Assembly (NCBI GenBank): GCA_038223165.1 | Contig: JBBRHE010000153.1 | Location: 1-9,425, forward strand | Source: DASYHQ01 sp038223165 | GTDB taxonomy: Bacteria > Planctomycetota > Phycisphaerae > Tepidisphaerales > Tepidisphaeraceae | Length of the DNA: 9,425 nucleotides | Reading direction: 5' to 3' | In this document: piece after piece, positions 1-5,765 of the stretch | How positions within the stretch are numbered: the stretch's first letter is position 1 | How the letters are laid out: the number at the start of each line of letters is the position of its first letter | Translations under genes and position numbers: made by a program | The notes under the pieces: model-generated | What the model was told of the DNA's origin: nothing | Database searches by the model: none | What the model saw: only the letters and a program-made list of their open reading frames with translations

Positions 1-80
1 GTCAGTTCCCCCCGCGAAACCCGACCGAGCGATTCCAACCGAATCCGTTCAACGAAAGACATCCGAAGTTCATCCATCCC

Positions 81-97
81 GCCGGTTTAACACCGGC
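81..97. other. Short perfect hairpin upstream of gap
   Basis: A perfect 6-bp inverted repeat (GCCGGT / ACCGGC) encloses a 5-base loop. No T-run follows on either side, so it is not a convincing intrinsic terminator. AACACC at 89-94, inside this hairpin, can pair instead with GGTGTT at 104-109, so two mutually exclusive folds are possible. It lies upstream of the candidate gap promoter and may belong to the 3' end of a transcript entering from outside the window. Function unknown. Confidence 0.35.
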
Positions 98-174
98 ACA
101 GGGGGTGTTCGGCTATGGGGTGACAGTTCTACTCCGGTACAACACCTGGGGCTTTAGCCAGGGTGGCCGTCAAC

Positions 175-203
175 TTGACACGTTCTGTCCGCTCCCCTAA
201 GTT
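175..203 (+). promoter_or_regulatory. Candidate sigma70-type promoter for gap
   Basis: A perfect -35 hexamer TTGACA (175-180) is followed after exactly 17 bases by TAAGTT (198-203), which matches TATAAT at only three of six positions. Transcription would start near 210 and give a leader of about 70 bases. That leader contains a 7-bp GC stem (213-219 with 230-236) and then a purine-rich GGAAAGG (262-268), 13 bases before the gap ATG. The perfect -35 and ideal spacing support the call; the poor -10 weakens it. Confidence 0.45.
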
Positions 204-281
204 CCAAACGGACGCGCGGTGCCCTCGGCCCGCGCGATCTTCGTTTCTCGCTCCAAAGAATGGAAAGGCTAGGCTAGATTC

Positions 282-1313
282 ATGGCAGTCAAAATTGCAA
301 TTAACGGGTTCGGTCGCATCGGCCGTCTGGTGTTTCGTGCAGGCGTCACCAACCCCAATGTCGAGTTCGTCGGTATCAACGATCTCGTCAACCCCGAGTA
401 TCTGGCCTACCTGCTCAAGTACGACTCAACGCACGGCAAGTTTAAGGGCGAGGTCGGTTACGACGCCGACGGTTTGATCGTCAACGGTAAGAAGATCCCG
501 TGTGTGTCCGTCAAGAACCCAGCCGAGCTGCCATGGGGCAAGCAGGGCGCGGACTACGTCGTCGAGAGCACTGGCCTGTTTACCGACTACGCCGGCGCTG
601 AAAACCACATCAAGGCCGGCGCCAAGCGGGTCATCATCAGCGCGCCGACGAAGGACCCTGAGAAGGTCCCGACGCTGCTGGTCGGTGTGAACGAAGGGAA
701 GTTTGACCCGTCGAAGGACAAGGTCGTTTCCAACGCTTCTTGCACGACGAACTGCCTCGCACCCATCGCCAAGGTCATTAACGACAAGTTCGGCCTGACC
801 GAAGGCCTGATGACGACCGTCCACGCGACGACCGCAACGCAGTTGACGGTCGACGGCCCGAGCAAGGGTGGCAAGGACTGGCGCGGTGGCCGTGGAGCCG
901 CCCAGAACATCATTCCGTCGGCCACGGGTGCGGCCAAGGCCGTCACGCTCGTGCTACCGGAGCTGAAGGGCAAGCTGACCGGCATGGCCTTCCGTGTGCC
1001 GACGCCTGACGTCTCGGTCGTCGACCTGACCTTCAAGACCGCAAAGGCCACGAGCTACGAGGAAATTTCCGCCGCCATGAAGGCCGCGGCCGAAGGTGAA
1101 CTCAAGGGCATCCTGGGCTGGACGGACGAAGAGGTCGTCTCCACCGACTTCCTCGGCGACCCCCGCAGCAGCATCTTCGACTCCGCCGCCGGCATCCAGC
1201 TTAACGCAAACTTCTTCAAGGTCATCAGCTGGTACGACAACGAATGGGGCTATAGCAACCGCGTGATCGACCTGGCGGTTTCGATGGCGAAGAAGGATGG
1301 GATTCTGAAGTAA
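282..1313 (+). CDS. gap: Glyceraldehyde-3-phosphate dehydrogenase, NAD-type
   Basis: Cytosolic glycolytic enzyme that converts glyceraldehyde 3-phosphate, phosphate and NAD+ to 1,3-bisphosphoglycerate. At 343 residues it is full length for the family. The N-terminal Rossmann motif NGFGRIGR is at residues 8-15. Asp34 in GINDL is the acidic residue that usually selects NAD+ over NADP+. The catalytic motif SNASCTTNC puts the nucleophile at Cys154, and the partner His181 lies in TTVHATTATQ. The substrate loop TVDGPS-KGG-KDWRGGRGA and the C-terminal WYDNEWGYSNR are intact. It resembles the E. coli GapA/eukaryotic type in the S-loop, with a two-residue GG addition. The ATG start matches the conserved N-terminus and has GGAAAGG 13 bases upstream. 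It appears monocistronic, with its own candidate promoter and a strong hairpin after the stop. No other glycolytic gene is in the window. Confidence 0.98.
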   Translation: MAVKIAINGFGRIGRLVFRAGVTNPNVEFVGINDLVNPEYLAYLLKYDSTHGKFKGEVGYDADGLIVNGKKIPCVSVKNPAELPWGKQGADYVVESTGLFTDYAGAENHIKAGAKRVIISAPTKDPEKVPTLLVGVNEGKFDPSKDKVVSNASCTTNCLAPIAKVINDKFGLTEGLMTTVHATTATQLTVDGPSKGGKDWRGGRGAAQNIIPSATGAAKAVTLVLPELKGKLTGMAFRVPTPDVSVVDLTFKTAKATSYEEISAAMKAAAEGELKGILGWTDEEVVSTDFLGDPRSSIFDSAAGIQLNANFFKVISWYDNEWGYSNRVIDLAVSMAKKDGILK

Positions 1314-1349
1314 TTCAGAAAACGTCCAGACAGTCAGAAACAACGGCGG

Positions 1350-1381
1350 ACCCGCGCGAGAGCGCGGGTTTGCTGCGTTTT
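1350..1381 (+). terminator. Rho-independent terminator after gap
   Basis: A perfect 8-bp stem, ACCCGCGC (1350-1357) with GCGCGGGT (1362-1369), closes a GAGA tetraloop and is followed by an interrupted T-rich tract ending TTTT at 1378-1381. It begins 36 bases after the gap stop and probably separates gap from the downstream kinase gene. The interrupted T-tract is the only weak point. Confidence 0.75.
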
Positions 1382-1434
1382 AAGTCCGCTTAATGTCCTC
1401 GCAACTTTCCACGGGCCCCATCGTGGGGTACAAC

Positions 1435-1439
1435 GGGAG
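1435..1439 (+). promoter_or_regulatory. Shine-Dalgarno that fixes the kinase GTG start
   Basis: GGGAG sits 5 bases upstream of GTG at 1445 and supports this start codon, which also gives the expected beginning of an FHA domain. A perfect 5-bp hairpin (CCCCA 1416-1420 with TGGGG 1424-1428, 3-base loop) ends six bases before the Shine-Dalgarno. Confidence 0.65.
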
Positions 1440-1444
1440 TTACC

Positions 1445-3145
1445 GTGCTCACACTGCTTGTCCTGCAAGGCCCCGACAAGGGCCGCCGATTTGAACTACC
1501 CGACGCTCCGACGGCAGTCGGTCGCGACAGCAGACAACTGCCCCTCACCGACAACACTGCCTCTCGCAAGCATTGCGAGATCCATCCCAATGGTGACGAA
1601 TGGCTGTTGAAGGACCTCGGCAGCGCCAACGGCACCTACGTTAACGGCCAGCGCGTCCTGCGCCAGTCTGCCCTCAAGATTGGGGACCAGATCCGCGTCG
1701 GGCGGACGATTCTCGTCCTCGGTGGGGCGCCGGGCGTCAACAAGGCGTCCGGCCGCAACGTCACGCTCGCGGGGGAAGAGGCGGGCATGGAAAGCTCGAT
1801 CATGCACGCGCTGCCCAGCAGTGAAGACAGCATGGTCCTCGCCGTCCCCGAACCCGCCGCCGCCGCGGTCACGAACCTCAAGGTCCTCTATCAGCTCGGG
1901 GCGGCGCTCGGCAGCAGCTTTAACGTTGACCGCGTGCTCGAAGTGGTCATGGACCTCGTCTTCGAACACCTGAAGGCCGACCGTGGTATTATTCTGCTTA
2001 TCGATGACGTGAAGAACGAACTCGTCCCGCGCGTTGTGCGCGTGCGCGAGGAAACCAACGGCAAGAAGCCCGACCCGACCAAGCCGGTTGTTCCCGAAAA
2101 GATCCACGCCAGCCGTACAATCATCAACCACGTCATCAACAACGGGGAAGGCGTCCTGTCGTCCAACGCGATGACCGATCGCCGGTTTAGCAAAGGCAAG
2201 AGCGTCCACGACCTGGGGATTCGCTCAGCCTTATGCGTTCCCATCAAAGGCCGCAAGCTGACCGAAAAAGAACCCGGCGACGAGATCATCGGGGTCATCT
2301 ACATCGACAGCTCGGTCAAAAATTACACCTACGCCCCCGACCAACTCCGCCTGTTGACCACTATCGGCTCGCAAGCCGGCCTCGCCATTCAGAACGCTAC
2401 GCTCTATCGTCAAGGCTTGGAAGCCGAGCGCCTCGCCGCGATCGGTGAGACGACCGCCGCGCTGTCGCACAGCATCAAGAATATCCTGCAGGCCTTGCGC
2501 GGCGGGGCAGACGTCGTCGAGATGGGCCTGCGGTCGGCCAACGTCGTGCAGGCCAGCAAGGGGTGGCGCATCGTCGATCGCAACCTCGAGCGCATCTACA
2601 ACCTGACGATGAACCTGCTCGCCTACAGCCGTGAGCGCGAGCCGAAATTGGCGCCGGTCAACCCCAAGCAGATCGTCGAAGAGTGCATCGAGCTGATCGC
2701 CGGCAGTGCCAACGAGAAGGGCGTGATGGTCGTCGCCGACATCGACCCGACCTTGCCCGCCGTCCCGCTCGACCCCGACGGCATGCACCAAGTGGTGATG
2801 AACCTCCTCAGCAACGCGATGGACGCCGTCACCCCTCAGGACGGTTTGATCCGCGTCGTCTGCAAGTACGACCCCGCCGAGAAGATGACCACGCTCGAAG
2901 TCGTCGACAACGGCAGCGGCATCCCCCCAAGTATGATGTCCCACATGTTCGAACTCTTCCACAGCACCAAAGGCAACCGCGGCACCGGGTTGGGTTTGGC
3001 TGTCACAAAAAAGATCGTCGAGGAACACGAGGGCACGATCACCGTCACCAGCACCCCGGAAGAGGGGACAACGTTTACGGTGAAACTGCCAGCATTCCAC
3101 GAGAACATCGCGGACCCGGCACACACGCATGGACCTGCCAGGTGA
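1445..3145 (+). CDS. Soluble FHA-GAF sensor histidine kinase
   Basis: A predicted cytosolic histidine kinase of 566 residues with no membrane segment. Residues 1-95 form an FHA phosphothreonine-binding domain with the core GR (26-27), SRKH (40-43) and NGT (62-64). A linker of about 50 residues follows. Residues 150-320 form a GAF domain, a family that binds small ligands or mediates dimerisation. A signalling helix (320-335) leads to the dimerisation/phosphoacceptor helix with LSHSIKN, His342 being the likely phosphorylated residue. The HATPase domain carries the N box NLLSNAMDAV (453-462), G1 box DNGSG (488-492), an F box near FELFHSTKG and G2 box GTGLGL (513-518), so it should be active. 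The kinase core is of the NtrB/AtoS-like kind. No receiver domain or response regulator gene is adjacent, so its partner must be elsewhere. The FHA domain suggests cross-talk with Ser/Thr kinases; that is inference. Confidence 0.93.
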   Translation: MLTLLVLQGPDKGRRFELPDAPTAVGRDSRQLPLTDNTASRKHCEIHPNGDEWLLKDLGSANGTYVNGQRVLRQSALKIGDQIRVGRTILVLGGAPGVNKASGRNVTLAGEEAGMESSIMHALPSSEDSMVLAVPEPAAAAVTNLKVLYQLGAALGSSFNVDRVLEVVMDLVFEHLKADRGIILLIDDVKNELVPRVVRVREETNGKKPDPTKPVVPEKIHASRTIINHVINNGEGVLSSNAMTDRRFSKGKSVHDLGIRSALCVPIKGRKLTEKEPGDEIIGVIYIDSSVKNYTYAPDQLRLLTTIGSQAGLAIQNATLYRQGLEAERLAAIGETTAALSHSIKNILQALRGGADVVEMGLRSANVVQASKGWRIVDRNLERIYNLTMNLLAYSREREPKLAPVNPKQIVEECIELIAGSANEKGVMVVADIDPTLPAVPLDPDGMHQVVMNLLSNAMDAVTPQDGLIRVVCKYDPAEKMTTLEVVDNGSGIPPSMMSHMFELFHSTKGNRGTGLGLAVTKKIVEEHEGTITVTSTPEEGTTFTVKLPAFHENIADPAHTHGPAR

Positions 3146-3246
3146 AACCTTCCTGACTCACAAACTCGTTGCTTGTCGTCATACTGACGGGTTGTGTTTC
3201 ATCGAGGTGGAATGGTGAGGAAGGCGCGCACCTCGGATCAGGTGCC
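3146..3246. other. Convergent junction with two small hairpins
   Basis: This is the spacer between the kinase stop and the oppositely oriented queE stop. It holds two short perfect inverted repeats: CGTCA/TGACG (3177-3189, 3-base loop) and GCACCT/AGGTGC (3228-3245, 6-base loop), the second overlapping the queE stop codon. Neither is followed by a clean T-run, although weakly T-rich stretches follow on the plus strand. They could act as a weak bidirectional terminator. No gene is visible. Confidence 0.3.
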
Positions 3247-3927
3247 ACGTTTGTTCCCATACAACTCAACGTGCAGGCGCGGGCAATAGCGGAAACCGGT
3301 GTGCTTGCAGATGTCACTGATCCAACCGGCGCGGCTGGCGAGCGTGGCGGGGTCGATGCCTTCGGGCATGAGGAGAATGTCGGTCGGGGTCCAATTCTTG
3401 AGTTGCGATAAGAGCGCGTCGATCTCGGTGAGGTCGGTGTCAGTGGCGACGACAAATTTGAGTTGGAAGTCGGGTGCGGTGTCGATGAACCGCTGGATGA
3501 CCGGGACGTTGAGTCGCTGCTTTTCATGCGCGACGGCGAACCGACCGGCCTCGCGATCGTGGGGCGTACTGTTGGAAAGTTTTGGGGACAGGGAGGCAAG
3601 ATCGACGGACATCTCCTTGAAGACCGTGGCGGCGGTCTCGATCGTGATGTGCTGACCGTGGTCTTTGAGACGCATCGCCAGGTCGACGATGTCAGGCATG
3701 ATCATCGGTTCACCACCGGTGAGGACGACGTGTTTCGCGTCGTAAGCAAGGACGCGCGCGACGATCTCGGCAACGGGAACTTCATCCCCCTCGGGATTCC
3801 AACTGGCATAAGGCGTGTCACACCAGACGCAGCGCAGGTTACACCCACTGGCGCGCACGAAGACGGACGGCACGCCGACCAGTTTGCCTTCGCCTTGGAT
3901 GGAGTAAAAAAGTTCGGAAAGCTTCAT
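3238..3927 (-). CDS. queE: 7-carboxy-7-deazaguanine synthase (radical SAM)
   Basis: QueE converts 6-carboxy-5,6,7,8-tetrahydropterin to 7-carboxy-7-deazaguanine using S-adenosylmethionine and a [4Fe-4S] cluster, on the route to preQ0 and queuosine in tRNA. The chosen start gives 229 residues. The family signature YSIQGEG is at residues 8-14. The radical-SAM cluster motif CX3CX2C is at Cys29, Cys33 and Cys36 within GCNLRCVWCDTPYASW. The SAM-contact motif TGGEP follows in VVLTGGEPMIM. I chose ATG 3927 because the family begins MKLSELFYSIQGEG. An in-frame GTG at 3987 would add 20 residues, but it lies within a non-coding repeat and its product is unlike the family. No Shine-Dalgarno precedes either start. 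queC, queD and queF are not in the window, so the pathway must be completed elsewhere. It is the last gene of the minus-strand run. Confidence 0.93.
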   Translation of the reverse strand: MKLSELFYSIQGEGKLVGVPSVFVRASGCNLRCVWCDTPYASWNPEGDEVPVAEIVARVLAYDAKHVVLTGGEPMIMPDIVDLAMRLKDHGQHITIETAATVFKEMSVDLASLSPKLSNSTPHDREAGRFAVAHEKQRLNVPVIQRFIDTAPDFQLKFVVATDTDLTEIDALLSQLKNWTPTDILLMPEGIDPATLASRAGWISDICKHTGFRYCPRLHVELYGNKRGT

Positions 3928-3960
3928 CTGGTTCGTCGTGCCGCGGGCGTCGAAGAGGAA

Positions 3961-4052
3961 TTTAACCGCAGAGAGCACAGAGGGCACAGAGATCGCATAG
4001 ATAATTCGATGGCGCTACTTTGTGTTCTCGGCGTTCTCGTAGTTCAGGTTAA
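3961..4052. repeat. Imperfect palindromic intergenic repeat
   Basis: Two arms form an imperfect inverted repeat. The left arm (3961-3993) begins TTTAACCGCAGAGAGCACAG. The right arm (4018-4052), read on the minus strand, begins TTAACCTGAACTACGAGAAC and ends in CACAAAG. The spacer is about 24 bases. The arms share the TTAACC end and a run of AGA/GAG-CACA units. From memory, the TTAACC-GCAGAG-CACAGAG pattern matches a repeat family scattered through intergenic regions of planctomycetes and other bacteria, often mistranslated as NRREHRGHR-type peptides; I could not verify copies elsewhere. It fills most of the gap between the TonB-like gene stop and the queE start. Confidence 0.6.
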
Positions 4053-4058
4053 GTTGCA

Positions 4059-5033
4059 TTATCCACCGACGATCGACACCGTAAACAGAAATTCGCTCGG
4101 CAGTGGTTTGCCGTTGGGGCCAAGAGGGGGTTCGAACCACCAGTCGTAGGCGGCCAGGCGGACAGGGTCGTCGATATTTCGGCTGCCACTGGATTTGGCG
4201 ATGGAGACGTCGGTCACCTTGCCGGTGGTACTCGTGTGAATCTCGAGCACGACGCGCGGGCCTGCGGCGCCGATGAGGTCAAACTGGCCGGCGAGGAGGA
4301 CGCGCGGGCGGGTCAACTTCGTCTTACGACCGAACTGGACGTCGGTCTTGCCGGACTTGAACTCAGCAACGCCGTCGGCGGCGAAGGCGTCGATCTCGCT
4401 GTCCGACTGCGGTGCGGGATCGGCGGCAACGGGCGTGCCGGCGACTTGCTGGGGTTGTTCGGGCGTCGGGGGCTGCGGGGACGACTGCTCGACCGACACC
4501 TCAACCTGAGGCTCGGGCTTGGCGACCGCGGCGGTGAGTGGGCCGTCGTTTTCGTTTGTCGGTTCCACATCGGACAAGGGTTTGTCGATCTTCTGCGCGA
4601 CAGCCGAATCGGGGCGAATAAGCTTCGGTGGGGCGTCCGTCGATTCAGTCTGCATGCCGAAGGTGGCGGGCGTCGTCACATCCGAATCACCCGGCAATGC
4701 AACTGGCGAGGGAGGCACCCCACGCTGGGCGTCACCGGCGGCGTCGAGGCTGGTGAAGGGCTGGTCCTGGTTAGCATCGGGGGCAAATTGCGGTGTGTAG
4801 GCATCGATCGGCGCGATGGCGGTCCCGGTGCCGCTGGCTTCCCCGAGCGAAAAGTTGTTGGGCTGGTAGGCAGCGGAGTCAGCCAGGATCGCAACGCGAT
4901 CAAACGGTGGTTGCGGTAGACGGCCTTCGAGCTGGGCGTTGTAAATCGTCAGCGTTATCCCTGCAAGACCACCGTGGGCCACCAGGGAGAGGCACAGACC
5001 TGCAAAGAGGGTGGAATCGCGGCGTCGCGGCAT
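4059..5033 (-). CDS. TonB-family energy-transducer-like protein
   Basis: A predicted inner-membrane-anchored periplasmic protein of 324 residues. The N-terminus MPRRR is followed by a single hydrophobic segment (about residues 8-31), a typical uncleaved anchor. Residues 33-220 are low complexity, rich in Pro, Ala, Asp, Glu and Gln (for example SPQPPTPEQPQQ), like the extended periplasmic linker of TonB. The last 90 or so residues resemble a TonB C-terminal domain: VVLEIHTSTTGKVTDVSIAKSSG then a WWFEPP stretch, matching the family pattern of a strand, G-x-V-x-x-V, a helix and W-x-F-x-P. TonB couples the proton-motive force from ExbB-ExbD to outer-membrane receptors. No exbB, exbD or receptor gene is nearby, so a true TonB role is inferred. 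The anchor has a His (VAHGG, residues 18-22), as many TonB anchors do. No clear Shine-Dalgarno precedes the ATG. It lies 91 bases after LOG. Confidence 0.75.
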   Translation of the reverse strand: MPRRRDSTLFAGLCLSLVAHGGLAGITLTIYNAQLEGRLPQPPFDRVAILADSAAYQPNNFSLGEASGTGTAIAPIDAYTPQFAPDANQDQPFTSLDAAGDAQRGVPPSPVALPGDSDVTTPATFGMQTESTDAPPKLIRPDSAVAQKIDKPLSDVEPTNENDGPLTAAVAKPEPQVEVSVEQSSPQPPTPEQPQQVAGTPVAADPAPQSDSEIDAFAADGVAEFKSGKTDVQFGRKTKLTRPRVLLAGQFDLIGAAGPRVVLEIHTSTTGKVTDVSIAKSSGSRNIDDPVRLAAYDWWFEPPLGPNGKPLPSEFLFTVSIVGG

Positions 5034-5124
5034 CGTGTCGTCGACCCATCATCGGCAAACGGGCCGATCCGGGCAGAACGAACGATTATAGACGAATTGG
5101 TACCGCAAGTCGGCGAGGTTAATG

Positions 5125-5718
5125 CTATTCGACAGAGGCCGTCACGCCGGTGGGCGTCGGTAAGCCCTTTCTCTCAAACTGCTTATGAAGGTAAAACATT
5201 GCGTCGTCGACGGTTTTCGACACGTGGTACAGTTCACGACACCGCTCGCGGATGAACTGCGCCTCGATGCCGTGTTCGATCATCGCCAGTAGAGGGTCGT
5301 AATAGTTGGCAGTATTCAGAAAGACGATTGGCTTGTCGTGATAGCCCAACTGCCGACCGACGATGATCTCGAACAGTTCCTCGAACGTTCCCAGCCCGCC
5401 CGGCAGGATGACGAACGCATCACCCCGCGCCTCAAGCTGGTGCTTGCGTGTCCGCATGCAGGCGGTGACGACCAGTTCGTCGCACTTCGTGTCGTGAATG
5501 TTCTGGTCAACCATCAACTGAGGCGTAATGCCGACAACCCGCCCACCCCGAGCCCGGCACCCTTCGGCAACGGCTCGCATCAACCCGCAGTTGTTCCCAC
5601 CGAAGACGAGCGACCAGTGATTGGCCGCGATGGCATGCCCCAGCGCCTTGGCGGCGATGAAGTAGATGCCGTCGATCGACTCGCGGGCGGAACAGAAGAC
5701 GGTGATGGCGTGGGGCAT
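5125..5718 (-). CDS. LOG-family nucleoside 5'-monophosphate phosphoribohydrolase
   Basis: A 197-residue cytosolic protein of the LOG (lysine decarboxylase-like, TIGR00730) family. Characterised members cleave the N-glycosidic bond of cytokinin riboside monophosphates or of ordinary nucleoside monophosphates, releasing base and ribose 5-phosphate. The Rossmann-like N-terminus starts AITVFCSAR. The phosphate-binding region is FGGNNCGLM (39-47), with Asn where many members have Gly. The catalytic region has R91-K92 in MRTRKHQLE and the signature PGGLGTFEE at 106-114, all intact. Older annotations of lysine decarboxylase for this family are wrong. The substrate here is unknown. GAGGT (5727-5731 on the plus strand, 8 bases upstream) fixes the ATG start. 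It begins 47 bases after the AdkA-like gene on the same strand and is probably co-transcribed with it. Confidence 0.9.
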   Translation of the reverse strand: MPHAITVFCSARESIDGIYFIAAKALGHAIAANHWSLVFGGNNCGLMRAVAEGCRARGGRVVGITPQLMVDQNIHDTKCDELVVTACMRTRKHQLEARGDAFVILPGGLGTFEELFEIIVGRQLGYHDKPIVFLNTANYYDPLLAMIEHGIEAQFIRERCRELYHVSKTVDDAMFYLHKQFERKGLPTPTGVTASVE

Positions 5719-5726
5719 CGCGCGTT

Positions 5727-5731
5727 ACCTC
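5727..5731 (-). promoter_or_regulatory. Shine-Dalgarno of the LOG gene
   Basis: On the minus strand GAGGT lies 8 bases before the ATG at 5718. It is one of the two clearest ribosome binding sites among the minus-strand genes. Confidence 0.65.
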
Positions 5732-5765
5732 GGGGATGATTGATCGTCGAGCGATAAGTAGTGGC

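Noticed and set aside
163..477. Plus-strand open frame of 104 codons overlapping the gap start
   Set aside because: Most of it lies in another frame of gap, and it would overlap the predicted promoter. The product is Ser/Arg-rich with no family features.
1496..2209. Minus-strand open frame of 237 codons opposite the FHA and GAF domains
   Set aside because: Antisense shadow with no motif; the plus strand carries conserved FHA residues.
2231..3130. Minus-strand open frame of 299 codons inside the kinase gene
   Set aside because: The plus strand encodes intact histidine-kinase N, G1 and G2 boxes here. The antisense product is a Val/Asp/His-rich shadow typical of high-GC coding DNA.
3463..4149. 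Plus-strand open frame of 228 codons opposite queE
   Set aside because: Antisense to the radical-SAM gene. Its NRREHRGHRD stretch comes from translating the intergenic palindromic repeat, a known artefact pattern.
4236..4919. Plus-strand open frame of 227 codons opposite the TonB-like gene
   Set aside because: Shadow of the Pro/Ala/Glu-rich linker, giving a Gly/Arg/Leu-rich translation; no start signal or domain.
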